From Oegoconia quadripuncta (lineage: Eukaryota > Arthropoda > Insecta > Lepidoptera > Autostichidae): DNA of 64,000 nt. This document shows, piece by piece, positions 36,001 through 44,400 of the stretch. The stretch lies in assembly GCA_949316235.1 (NCBI GenBank), contig OX438745.1:191001-255000 (forward strand), written 5' to 3'. The notes under the pieces are model-generated. The model was not told the origin of the DNA and searched no databases. It was given only the letters and a program-made list of their open reading frames with translations. The position numbers and the translations under genes are program-made. Position 1 is the first letter of the stretch, and the number at the start of each line of letters is the position of its first letter.

Positions 36001-39000
36001 ACTTTGACTTTGACATTATGTGGTGCCCGTCTGACTCTGGCGGACACATAAGTTATGTGCGTGGTGAACGAATGCTGAATGGATTCAATGCATTAAGAAT
36101 GTCTTGAATAAAATTCAATCAACCTATTTTACCATTTCTAGAGCGTCGAGATCTATGCGGGCGTACGTCGTTCGCGCAGCGGCGATATCACCCCGACTGG
36201 CGTGGGCAGGTTGTGCAACTGGACGCCCGACACGTCGGGCCCTGAAGCCGACGAGTTCCCGAGCTTCGGCGCGTACCAGCGGTCACTCACCCTCGTCTGC
36301 GAGGAAGGCAACCCTGGAGTAGTCGTTTGGACCCCTGATAAGAGTACCCCCGACACCGTCTACTACCAGGTTCGTATACTCACCTGCTCTTATATCATCA
36401 TTCACTTCACTTTCAGTCGTAGATATTACCATCATTATAGATAGGATGCATTAGATATCATTCTTTTGTATAATATTTAAAACTGTCTTTTAGTTTTCAT
36501 TCTTTCTTATGAAAAGGTCACATCGCCATGGAAAATATTAACTGCGTCATCGTTGGATTGTTATATGACTTATTGACAACTTTAGATCACTTACTGTAAC
36601 ATAGTAACACCACTTTCTACCACTCTCTTGCGCCCATCTAACACTGACACTCACTCTCCACTATGACAGTTACTTACTGATCTACTATGTACATAATCTT
36701 TACTCTCTGTTTTCTGTTTCAGCCTTCCAAGCCTTCTTGTAACGCATGTGAACTCTCGTTACTGAACTGTGTAATGACGGTGATAGTCTCTATAGTTGAT
36801 TGTCTATTTGCTTGATGATTAACGTACTTTTTGATATTTCAGTGTTTCACACATCGTTATCTCGGTTGGAAGATAAATGTAGTGGACGAATGTGACGTAG
36901 TGGAGGGCGAAGAGAGCCGCGTCGTTCAGGCGCTGGCTCTGCCCACCGACCTCGTCCAGGAGGAATCCATTCAGGTACATAGCCGCGTCAAACCAGACTC
37001 TAACTTTATAGACCATCGCAAGAAAACAGAGAAAATTATCAATACGAAAACGAATTATAACGATTTCAGTAGCGTTAAAGTCGACGGCGGCCTCACGGGT
37101 GAGATATACAGACCCGAGCCCAACAGAAACCAGCTGTATCCACAGGAGTATGAATTGCCGATATCCACGGGACAGATCAAAGACGTCATAGAGGCGGTGG
37201 AGAGTCTCGAGACCAGAATTAAAGAAAACTATAAGAGGAACGTCACTCACTTGCCACAGAAAACGTCAAATCAATACCAAGTGTACGAGGATGCAAAGGA
37301 TCCGTTTCAGGCCGAACAGCCCGTCAGGGAGGAGGACGAGTATATCATAGAGCCAGGAAAATTACCGGACAGTTTCTTTTTGCCTCACAATCTAAAACCT
37401 TTGACTCTACAAACTGTTCTACGTCCCGGACCAAACAAGCCTATGGGAAATATGAGACCTCCGTTCAGAAGGCCGGTTCCTCCAGAAATCAAACTGCGCA
37501 GACCCCCTCCTCCCGTATTCCAAAAGCATAATAATGGATTCCCTCTACCTATGCCAAGTCCGCATGGACCTTACGGAGCACCGAAGAAGACATTCAAACC
37601 TAATTTCAATAGAATTCCTCCAAATATGAACCGATCTCCAGGAGGCATTCCACCGATGAAAGCGATGCCTCCACTACACCATCCGAAGCCTATGTTCAAT
37701 CAAGTTCCACCTAAACAGGTACCGAAAAACCCGACTGGACCCGTTCAATCTATAATAATGGGCAAACCCAGCCCTGTCAACGTTCAGTTGCCATCACAAA
37801 GTCAAACACTAAGTTTGGGTCGGACGGATATAATAGCTAACCAAATCGTGAAAAGCCAAATAACACTACCGGGAAGTAGTGATGCGGTAGCGCAGGCTAG
37901 TATCCCGCAGACATTCATCAACCAACCTGGTCAGATAATACTCGGCAAACCGATGGACAATCCCGTACCCTTAGACCAACAGATGATACAAACTAAGTAT
38001 AAAGTAATAAGAACGCCTGTAACACTGCCTGCTGAACTACACTACACTACACCACGCATTCGTCTATCAAGTGAGCAAGCTCAACCGCCAATTGATATCA
38101 AATCGTCTGATTTTATCGGCGAAACCATAGAACCTTCAACTTTGTCACCCGCAGTTAACACCGGCTTCAAGCCAAATACCATTGTGATAGAAAGTGGCTT
38201 TAAACCGATAATAAGAGAACCCTTGATGGACAGAGTGGGTGACTACGACGACGGTAATTCAAATAGACGAGAAGATACCGACATAGAAGAAGAATATGAG
38301 GAATCCCCACAGTATATTTCAAACCATGCGTATCAAATGCCGAGTGAAAAACTGACAGAAACATTTGAGCCTATGTTCATCCCGTCCCCACCTGATCATT
38401 TAATTTCAACCAATGATAGAACCAAAGAAGTATTCCCAAGTAATCATGCTAAAGAAGACCGGCCACATCCTGTATATGTAAAATCTGAGAGTGAATTAAA
38501 TACTTTATTTAGCAAACAGAACATGGATAAAGAAGTACCTGCAGATATGATAATGGAATCAGACAGGGTCAGTCCTCAGTACTTGCCTCCTGATCCAAAA
38601 CTCCCTAAGGAACATTCACAAAAAATATTAACGAACGAGGAAACGTTTACTACTTACGACGGAAAGACGGTCTCTGCCGCTACTTTAACAAGCATACCGG
38701 ACGTCAAACCAGTACTTAAGTTGTTTTCATCAAAATTACCAGCAAACACTGAGCTACTGTTGAAGTCACCGCAGTTCGGACCGTTCAAAGGTGAAATTCC
38801 TCCACCAGTCGACGAACACATCAGTCACAGTGTCGACAAAGCGACAGCCGATACGAGAACGACACATTTAAAATTGGTCAATGTTTATAAACCTGATGAA
38901 GATGAGGACGAACTCAAGGCTGAGGGCAGCGAGAAACACGAAGTGGACGAAGAGGGCGAACAATTCGACGATGATTCGGAAGAATACGAGGACGATGAGG

Positions 39001-39197
39001 ATGAAGATGATGACAAACAGAGACGAAAGAGGGACACCAAAGCTACACAATTCGAAAGGAGTGAAGTGGAGCACCAAACGGCACCTCACAGTGCGAGCAC
39101 CACGAAAAATCAAGTAGACTTCCACTCTCAAACGAGTCATGCAACAAAACTTTATTGGACAAATTTAGTATTACTAAGTTTAAGTCTTGTCTTCTAA
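23517..39197 (+). CDS. Skeletor: Skeletor, last eight coding exons (DOMON/cupredoxin-like protein)
   Basis: Exons: 23517-23616, 24921-25105, 28795-28989, 33056-33223, 33384-33540, 35256-35449, 36142-36369, 36843-39197. All introns are GT-AG and phases agree throughout, giving 1193 residues to the TAA. Diagnostic blocks: 'NCEVLYDELAFEVRWAVAGD' and 'LEDGEYMSFGVSGD' (DOMON), 'NSIRLLNAALVNGYSIVTYQ', then 'HVGWGISWYINGLLIPEI', 'HPFYITNDPVGGYYHK' and 'CFTHRYLGWKI' (cupredoxin-like). The last exon is a low-complexity Pro-rich tail, an acidic run, 'RRKR' and a final hydrophobic stretch. In Drosophila, Skeletor was described as a spindle-matrix protein and is related to Knickkopf, a cuticle-organising GPI-anchored protein. 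The DM13-type N-terminus expected for the family is not in view. Identification is firm; the 5' end is missing. Confidence 0.95.
23966..24128. repeat. (TG)n microsatellite
   Basis: Pure TG for about 75 bp, then interrupted by C and A variants. ORFs on both strands here are artefacts. Confidence 0.97.
24725..24808 (+). mobile_element. SINE-C 3' fragment
   Basis: 'cttccaccttcggcctcatc' through 'gtgtgattgaggtcaag' and an A-rich end. Confidence 0.75.
24921..25105 (+). CDS. Skeletor: Skeletor exon: DOMON domain core
   Basis: Acceptor TTTTTTCAG; phase 1 in, phase 0 out at CTTGGG|GTGAGT. Encodes EDGEYMSFGVSGD through CPDDRLG, with four conserved-looking charged blocks and two Cys. Confidence 0.93.
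27215..27355 (+). mobile_element. Helitron-like nonautonomous repeat
   Basis: 'actaatattataaatgcgat' at the 5' side and 'gcgaagtcgcgggcaaca' at the 3' side, both shared in style with 16728 and 49712. The internal part is partly deleted. Confidence 0.5.
27362..27660 (-). mobile_element. SINE-C
   Basis: Reversed copy ending in the head 'gagccacggaggcggtt'; the 75-codon ORF over it is spurious. Confidence 0.87.
27895..28110 (+). mobile_element. SINE-B
   Basis: Head slightly shortened ('ttggtgtagtgatcctg'), B box 'gggttcgaattccg', body and tail typical for B. Confidence 0.85.
28485..28710 (+). mobile_element. SINE-B close to a Skeletor exon
   Basis: Complete B copy whose tail ends about 85 bp before the acceptor of the exon at 28795. 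It may supply part of that intron's 3' end. Confidence 0.87.
28795..28989 (+). CDS. Skeletor: Skeletor exon: end of DOMON region
   Basis: Acceptor TTTCCCAG; 65 whole codons; donor ACCAAG|GTGAGA. Encodes ENTNSIRLLNAALVNGYSIV and EVSYHHHFTK. It is squeezed between a SINE-B (84 bp upstream) and a SINE-A (34 bp downstream). Confidence 0.95.
29024..29240 (+). mobile_element. SINE-A, 3'-truncated
   Basis: Head with intact B box 'gggttcgaatcctgcta' and body to 'acacaagcccagatgctt', then cut. Confidence 0.85.
29385..29640 (-). mobile_element. SINE-A, full-length, inverted to the copy at 29024
   Basis: From 'ggcgccatctagttccac' to 'actacaccaaacaggtcgtc'; about 145 bp from the + copy. Confidence 0.88.
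29690..30117 (+). repeat. left terminal inverted repeat
   Basis: Matches the reverse complement of 31694-32121 with scattered single-base and homopolymer-length differences. It ends near 'gaacaatgtt'. Confidence 0.88.
30377..31459 (+). CDS. DDE transposase with N-terminal DUF4817-like helix-turn-helix
   Basis: 360 codons, ATG to TAA, no breaks. Residues 10-60 ('DMHFVYGFCDGNARVAV..YRRRYPNR') resemble the DUF4817 DNA-binding module. Residues 80-125 ('ISIRRIAIRLGI...VWRVLKKEG') form a second helix-turn-helix. The catalytic domain shows D161 (LWTDEATF), D252 (LDGAPAHY) and D288 (PPRSPDLTPLDYYFWGY), i.e. DD35D spacing. It is expected to bind the terminal repeats and cut and paste the element in the nucleus. 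The length is usual for the superfamily (about 340-370). An AATAAA follows the stop near 31474. The assignment to Tc1/mariner (IS630-type) is good; the exact family is not known. Confidence 0.92.
   Translation: MSRLANLQPSHVADMHFVYGFCDGNARVAVAEYRRRYPNRVVLGYRSFIAVHRQMSEMGLRRRRNEPVQPAPAVRMDIDEQVLRLVTADPTISIRRIAIRLGITRMRVWRVLKKEGLHPYHYRRAQNLRDGDSIPRLVFCTWILRQHRLNPDFIKRVLWTDEATFTRAGITNHRNLHIWAAENPYAVRETSFQYEFSVNMWAGIIDDLIIGPFELPRRLTQEVMLNFLRNDLPQLLEDVPLLTRRHMYFQLDGAPAHYAQSVREFINENYPRWIGRGGPVAWPPRSPDLTPLDYYFWGYMKQKVYAVPIISRDQLKQRIDAAAAEIAQNHAEIRRTTLRMSFRALACITADGGHFENIIN
31694..32121 (-). repeat. right terminal inverted repeat
   Basis: Partner of 29690-30117; ends in 'ctctccgggacacattg' followed by TA. 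Confidence 0.88.
32293..32338 (+). mobile_element. SINE-A 3' scrap
   Basis: 'atgcttactgtggaccta' plus 'gatggcgctgtgtgtttg' only. Confidence 0.7.
32511..32843 (+). mobile_element. SINE-C, full-length reference copy
   Basis: Head 'accgcctccgtggcccaatg', B box 'gggttcgatccccggcg', middle 'cgcctggctagctaccacc', 3' end 'acatcaggtgtgattgaggt' and an A tract. Confidence 0.9.
33056..33223 (+). CDS. Skeletor: Skeletor exon: linker after DOMON
   Basis: Acceptor ATATTACAG; 56 whole codons; donor ACACAT|GTGAGT. Begins GDKFMEFGRPPVWNCPMPEG, then an Ala/Pro/Arg-rich linker. Confidence 0.93.
33384..33540 (+). CDS. Skeletor: Skeletor exon: start of cupredoxin-like domain
   Basis: Acceptor ATGCTGCAG, phase 0 in, phase 1 out (ATTACTG|GTTAGT). 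Encodes a PKPVPK linker, then WEIPAIQCYEPPDGVFYAQM. Confidence 0.93.
33760..34135. mobile_element. N2 tail (-) abutting N3 reverse-transcriptase end (+)
   Basis: 33760-33812 is the reversed N2 tail ('ccacaatctcacctgatgg'). It runs straight into a plus-strand N3 frame with 'LRWFGHVERMNERRLKKEIY' and 'NRRACMNNLMRVKEAEKVC', ending SAYPYGKQA and TGA at about 34129. The N3 frame is the C-terminal end of a non-LTR retrotransposon polymerase. It is truncated and not a host gene. Confidence 0.8.
34136..35255 (+). other. Skeletor intron remainder
   Basis: Retroelement debris near 34700-34830 ('gcaaattgtcgctccatcta'). A 143-codon ORF at 34243-34674 lacks any recognisable domain and has no splice context; I do not support it as a gene. 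Confidence 0.5.
35256..35449 (+). CDS. Skeletor: Skeletor exon: cupredoxin-like domain, first His ligand
   Basis: Acceptor ATTCCAG; phase 1 in, phase 0 out (AAGAAG|GTCAGT). Encodes HVGWGISWYINGLLIPEI, RGKKYTFVVEGG and ARYHPFYITNDPVGGYYHK. The His of HPFYI is the likely first copper-ligand position. Confidence 0.95.
35450..36141 (+). other. Skeletor intron
   Basis: No exon or named repeat. AT-rich, with a few AATAAA-like words (35986) in non-genic context. Confidence 0.5.
36142..36369 (+). CDS. Skeletor: Skeletor exon: cupredoxin-like domain middle
   Basis: Acceptor TTTCTAG; 76 whole codons; donor TACCAG|GTTCGT. Encodes VEIYAGVRRSRSGDITPTGV, GRLCNWTPDTSG and ending DTVYYQ. Confidence 0.95.
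36843..39197 (+). CDS. Skeletor: Skeletor last exon: CFTH motif, Pro-rich tail, acidic run, hydrophobic end
   Basis: Acceptor TGATATTTCAG. It opens CFTHRYLGWKINVVDECD, completing the cupredoxin-like domain. Roughly residues 190-350 of this exon are Pro/Met/His-rich (RPPFRRP, KPMFNQVPPKQ). Near the end is a Glu/Asp run (EEYEDDEDEDDD), then 'KQRRKR', a consensus for furin-type cleavage. It finishes with the uncharged stretch LYWTNLVLLSLSLVF, as seen in GPI-anchor signals. A GTACAT at 36976 (after ESIQ) could be a donor for a shorter isoform. The stop is TAA at 39195-39197. Confidence 0.93.
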   Translation, partial: CFTHRYLGWKINVVDECDVVEGEESRVVQALALPTDLVQEESIQVHSRVKPDSNFIDHRKKTEKIINTKTNYNDFSSVKVDGGLTGEIYRPEPNRNQLYPQEYELPISTGQIKDVIEAVESLETRIKENYKRNVTHLPQKTSNQYQVYEDAKDPFQAEQPVREEDEYIIEPGKLPDSFFLPHNLKPLTLQTVLRPGPNKPMGNMRPPFRRPVPPEIKLRRPPPPVFQKHNNGFPLPMPSPHGPYGAPKKTFKPNFNRIPPNMNRSPGGIPPMKAMPPLHHPKPMFNQVPPKQVPKNPTGPVQSIIMGKPSPVNVQLPSQSQTLSLGRTDIIANQIVKSQITLPGSSDAVAQASIPQTFINQPGQIILGKPMDNPVPLDQQMIQTKYKVIRTPVTLPAELHYTTPRIRLSSEQAQPPIDIKSSDFIGETIEPSTLSPAVNTGFKPNTIVIESGFKPIIREPLMDRVGDYDDGNSNRREDTDIEEEYEESPQYISNHAYQMPSEKLTETFEPMFIPSPPDHLISTNDRTKEVFPSNHAKEDRPHPVYVKSESELNTLFSKQNMDKEVPADMIMESDRVSPQYLPPDPKLPKEHSQKILTNEETFTTYDGKTVSAATLTSIPDVKPVLKLFSSKLPANTELLLKSPQFGPFKGEIPPPVDEHISHSVDKATADTRTTHLKLVNVYKPDEDEDELKAEGSEKHEVDEEGEQFDDDSEEYEDDEDEDDDKQRRKRDTKATQFERSEVEHQTAPHSASTTKNQVDFHSQTSHATKLYWTNLVLLSLSLVF

Positions 39198-39480
39198 ATT
39201 ATGAAAGCTATTTATTTATTTATTGGATTAAAGTAAGCCTTGCCATTAAATGCATTTTGTGTCCGATATGTTATTGTAATGGGGGTTGAGGCTGTGGGCT
39301 CGCTGTGAGTTGTCACGTGTGCTCTCGCTGTCCGAAGGCACCGAGCGCGGTTCCGACTGCACTGCTCTTATACTGTAGACACCTATTTCTAAGCCACACC
39401 TGTTACCACTTCACACGCATAATGCAATTCAATACTCCGATAGTTATAAGGTTTTGTAAATATTTTTTTATTGATTTAAT

Positions 39481-39486
39481 AATAAA
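39481..39486 (+). terminator. Skeletor polyadenylation signal AATAAA
   Basis: First clear AATAAA after the stop, 284 bp downstream, within an AT-rich end. Confidence 0.6.
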
Positions 39487-39534
39487 ATTAGTATTATTTT
39501 AAATTGCGTTTCCATTTTACATAAGCCTTTCACT

Positions 39535-39612
39535 TACGGTAGCGTGACGTTTTCCGACTTGTAGTAGGCATTAACACCCAGCTTGGTAGCCCTGTTGAAG
39601 GTGAGCTCAACA
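39535..39612 (-). other. possible small coding island on the minus strand
   Basis: Read on the minus strand, the frame VELTFNRATKLGVNAYYKSE ends at a strong donor consensus (ACC|GTAAGTG), with a TTAG acceptor-like site just upstream. It is only about 26 codons; no family was recognised and no partner exon was found. It may be an exon of an unannotated gene, retroposed sequence, or chance. Confidence 0.25.
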
Positions 39613-39722
39613 CCTAATCACAGAATTAGGTCGTAACACTGAGTTATTTTGCTAATCCTTACCAATATCACAGTGGGAAGATTTTATTCATATGCAAAAA
39701 ATGCGTTTATTAAAAGAAACTA

Positions 39723-39834
39723 GTTTCTGTCACTGCATTTCTACCACTGCATTTCTACCACTCGATATCTACCACTGGATTTCTACCACTTCATTTCTAC
39801 CATCCAGTTTCTATCATCTAATTTGTCCTGCCAC
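39723..39834. repeat. short degenerate minisatellite, ~14-bp unit
   Basis: About eight units around 'tgcatttctaccac', increasingly diverged to the right. Confidence 0.85.
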
Positions 39835-40384
39835 CTGATTACATCCACTCTACCGTTTGATTCTCATCGCCTAGTAACCAAATAGTTCCTAAATTGCCAA
39901 CCGTATTTGTGTCTCAAGTAAGACCACTTCACTATGCTTTAAAGACGGTATGCACTCGGGATATCTTCTTTGTGAGTCGGGTGAAGTTCGCCACTGCTTT
40001 CTCGTGAGGATATTGAGTGTCCACAAGCCGTAAGATGGAGTCTCGGCTTCGACCGCTGTAAGTCATAAACGTACACCGGTGTAGGCAGATTGATTTTTCC
40101 TTATAAGCTAAATATTTCTCGTGTGATAACTATTAAAGTAAATCCAAATTCTATGCTACTTACAACCTTTTGAAACTGAGGAAAAAAGTAAAAATTGAAA
40201 TTCATTATATTGTCAATTTAAAAAGAAGGTAGAATTTATGAAACGAGAAATACGGCTCTATTTACCTCCTAGTAAAGAAAATCGTTGAACCCATCGTTGT
40301 GAAGATCTTTGCGGGAGACCTTTGTCCAGCAGTGGACGTCTTTCGGCTGATATGACGATGATGAAAGAAAATCGAACTAGTTTT

Positions 40385-40655
40385 CGATTTGATTCCCAGC
40401 GGGGTAAATGTTTAGTACTTTGTTTAGTTGATGGTAGAGCATTTAAAAAATATCCACTTAGCGAGCTACCACCATATTATCTAGACTGTTGCCAAGCAAA
40501 AATATTGACAGCGTTATTGTGTCCGGCTGTTTAATATAAGATAGTCAGTCCCCCAAATGAGCCGAAGGGTTCCAAATGAGCGTGCCTCCACTTGCCGCCT
40601 CATCTTGTCTACCGTCAGATGTGATTGAGGTGTCCTAACCAGGCATGTATAAGAA
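40385..40655 (+). mobile_element. SINE-C, diverged
   Basis: Degenerate B box 'tttgattcccagcgggg', 'gagctaccaccatatta', 'aagatagtcagtcccccaaa' and 3' block. 40940-41110 nearby holds another old repeat also seen at 25.5 kb. Confidence 0.65.
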
Positions 40656-41208
40656 AATGGGTATCATAAGGACTACAGTTAACAGTATGGATAAAAGAGG
40701 GAGAGTTTATCCTAACCGCCAAGCCATACTACACCCAGGGGTTGGACTAGATCTATTTTTCTTGGTCGGGTACCGTACGGCTAGTATTAAGGAGGGCGTG
40801 ACCCCGTGGTGAATTTTTTTTGTGATACGCAAAGGTTTGTGGAGCACAGTTTAGAGCACATCCCTCCTGTAAGTCTGAGGTTCTGTTACCCGAACTCTTG
40901 TGAAAAAAACCGACTTACGGCCTCTCTGTTCCAGTATAACCCCTCTCACTAGAGCCATAGGTGAAGTGTGGCTTGGTGGATTTATGTCAGACTAGTGATT
41001 ACCTGACAGTCAGTACATTTAATCAGGTTCTATAGGTCACTGATTTGGCTTAACGACTGCTTTTAATTGGAAACAATCTGGACGACTGTTTTGCCACATC
41101 AACAGTTGGTTGCCCATTTAAAGATTAACCAGGTCAGACGATGATTAACTCGCTTATCGAAAGTTTCACACTCAGGCATTCATACTCCACACTGTAAGTT
41201 TTTTTTTT

Positions 41209-41342
41209 TTTATGTACAACGGGTTGATACTTGACCTCAATCACACCTGATGTTAAGTGAAGATGAGGTCGAAGGTAGAAGCGTACTGACCCAGAAACCC
41301 TAATACATTTGGGGGACTGGCTATCTTAACTCTGACAACCGG
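41209..41342 (-). mobile_element. SINE-C 3' half, next to a FANK1 exon
   Basis: Reversed tail starting at a T tract ('tatgtacaacgggttg') and running to 'ctctgacaaccgg', only 30 bp from the FANK1 exon at 41373. Confidence 0.8.
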
Positions 41343-41372
41343 ACAAGTATACCAAGGTTCTAAGGAACTTAC

Positions 41373-41493
41373 TGCCTGTTCTTCAATAGATGAGCGCAGG
41401 AAACCAGAGCGAGTCCCGAGAAATCTGTGATGTCCACATCGCTGCCTCTCAGGACCAGCTCTTCTATTACATCTGTATCGGCACCCTGACATA
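41373..41493 (-). CDS. FANK1: FANK1 exon 7 (last visible)
   Basis: Acceptor TTCCAG and phase 1 entry restore GWTPLFRA-VCQGADTDVIEEL. The downstream CAG at 41486 would give the wrong frame. Ends SGLALVSCAHLLKNRQ, then TAA inside GCA|GTAAGT. Confidence 0.8.
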
Positions 41494-44400
41494 CTGGAAT
41501 TGAGGATTCAATAAGGATCGCGTGTCTTAATCCCGAACGAGAAATACTACGGGCTTTGTGTGTTTGATGGCATTATGTGTGTGTGTGTGTGTGTGTACTT
41601 CAATCTTTGTCCGGACGTATCTCAATTGCTTCGAATTGGGTGCGGTTTTATTTATTTAAAAATACGTGGAACTAGATGGCGCTGAGTGTATGTCTAAGGA
41701 TATTTATTTAAAGAGTAAACAAGTTCTTCTTCTTCAAGACGTAGTGAGAAAGATTGAAAAAGGTATGCTGAGATGGTTTGGACATGTGAAGAGGATGAAT
41801 GAAAGAAGACTAACGAAAGTGATATACGAAGCGAATGTGGATGGTAGTGTTGGTAGGGAAAAACCACGGTGTACGTACCAACATCAAATCGGGGACGTCT
41901 TAATGAAAGGCAAAGTCAAGAGTACCCTAAACTGACGAACATGTATGAACAACTTTATGAGAGTGAATGAAGCAAAAGAAGTGTGTCAGGATCGTAGCAA
42001 GTGGAAGTCTGTGGTCTCAACCTACCCCTACGGGAAACAGGCTTGACTTTATATTATATGTATGTAAGTTCTTCGACGAAACGAGGCATAATTTTTTTAC
42101 CACTCAATCACAATGACACTGCAGAAACAGTAAACAACAAAATTAGAAAAAGAGTAAGTTTAGAATATCTCTTTTCCAATACACTCGCTTGCTTGATGAA
42201 AATCGGTTCAGACGTTGCGAAGATATTTAGCTTCTAACACAGTTACTTTGTATACCTAGATGGTAGTTCCTCGGAGGTTTTCTAAATTTATAATTTATGT
42301 AATATCTAATGTGGAACTCCTAAAAATGACATGTTTAATACCTGCTCTGAAGAGCGGTGTCCACCCGTTGCTGTCCATGACCTGCACATCTCCACCCCTA
42401 TCGAGGATCAGCTGCAACACCCCCAGACTGCCGGAGTCTACGGCGTAGTGTTCCACGCGGAGGTCGTTGAGGTCTCGAGCCTGAATATAAAATAATTATT
42501 TCACGCACCTTCAAACGGCGGTAAGTGTGTGAGATGGGAGTACCACTTCGACAATCGCGAGGAGAAATCTGATGTATGTAAAGAACTTCATTTTCTTTAT
42601 CTACTCCCAAACTAGGATTTGTTTCTACATAACAAGTGCCTGAGGGCCTATAGATAGAATTTACAGAAGTTTTGGAATCCAACGAATGTTGAAAAACGAC
42701 GTATTAGTGAGGTTTTGTTTTGGTCGAATCATTTCATGGTGAAACAAAGACTAAACTACGGCACCTGAGAGTTCCGAGCCACCCTTAATCACGGTAAATC
42801 CCTTTCAAACATATTACGACGGGTAAATAAGCTTACTCAATCGCTTTTCAATTCTCGATTTTGCAATCCGCGTATTTTATTTTTCCCTAGCTGAATTTTG
42901 CAGCTAAAATCCATAGGCAAGATAACTCACATCATCATCAGCTTTACCCGTCCCTACGTTGGGACACAGCCTTCTTTTACTAGGAGTGTTATGGACAATA
43001 ATCCACTACGTGGGTCCAGCAAAGAGTACTTCACTTAATTACCTGGAAGTCGGCCCCTTTCTCGAGCAGGAGTTCAGTGACGGTCATGTTGCCGGCAAGC
43101 ACGGCAAGGTGCAGTGGAGTCTGGGCAGTCATGGAGCGCTGGTCGACGTCAGCGCCTGAGGCGAGGAGGAATCGGACTGTGTTTATGTCACCTGATGAAA
43201 GTAATGCCTTAGTTAGTCGCAGAATACTTAACAGCAGAGCCGGCTACTTAATTACACAGGGTGATGAAAATGGCGTAGTATGCTGTCAATTTCACCTGTA
43301 CCTGCAGTTTTTTAAAAGAGGGCCATTTTAAAGAACTGGGTTTGATATAGTTTGAATGGGCATCACTCTAGCTTTATTCTAACAGCCTTATATTAGGTAT
43401 GATATAGACGCCCTAGTAAAAAAGTGAATTGCCTTGATTTGGTAAACTCGAGTAAGCTAATTGTTATGACAGACACCGGACACCATGGCATTCTTTCTTT
43501 TGTATTTATGATGTAAGAGGATATCGAAATCGATCGATCGATCGAAATAATTAAAAGAAGTAGCTGAAAATTATTTCATCAAATAAAAGCCGATCACCTC
43601 AATCATTAGTGAAACTCATTATGATGACAAGAAAGTTGTAGTTCATAAATCATAGGGCTCAGCAATTACTAGCTCAAACATTGGCGACGTAACTAAAGTG
43701 TTTGTTTCCTCCCTGGCGTATGGGGTATATATTTCTATACAAGTTCACTGCTGAGCTTAAGCCTCTCCCACGGCAAGATTTCCATCACCTGTCATGGAGA
43801 ACTTGCTGTAATCGTCAATGCTAGGCAGGGTTCGCGTTGGCAGATATTTTGGGAGTTTGGCACCAATGATGCTTCTGCCCGTGAAAGCCCAATTACATAA
43901 TTAAAAGCAAAGGCTCTCGTAATTCCTTAGTCGTCTTCTATGTATGACATCCAATGGGAAGAGACGGCTTGTTCACGGACAATTTGCTCTTACTACCATA
44001 TTGGGCAAACTAGGCGATCGCAGATATTTTGGGAGCATCGCACTAATAACGCTGCTGTCCATCATTGGGCTTTACTATTACGTCCTTAGTCCTTTAGTCG
44101 GCTTTATGTAGACCGACGGGAGAGACAGGTTGGGGCAACTACTCGACTGCCAGGTCTAAAATTACCAAATCTGAATTACACATTACTTGAATTGTAATTC
44201 TATTTGACTTTTGATACCTTTTCGAATCGCTGTAGCAAGTGGTGTGAAGCCGTTGGTAGAGTTGATCATACATATTAAAGCTGGTCTCTCTTCTAACATG
44301 ATTTGCATCTGAAATTGTTTATCATTTCATTAGAGGCCATGGATATTATCATAGGGCAGCATCTTTGACAATCATCCTGAGGATTTAAAAGTAGGTGCGT

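Noticed and set aside
36819..37250. 143-codon ORF antisense to the last Skeletor exon
   Set aside because: It is a shadow of a strongly supported sense exon, with no splice or domain evidence.
41373..41485. FANK1 exon 7 starting at the CAG of 41486
   Set aside because: That acceptor puts the ankyrin residues out of frame; the TTCCAG eight bases upstream gives exact phase and the correct repeat spacing.
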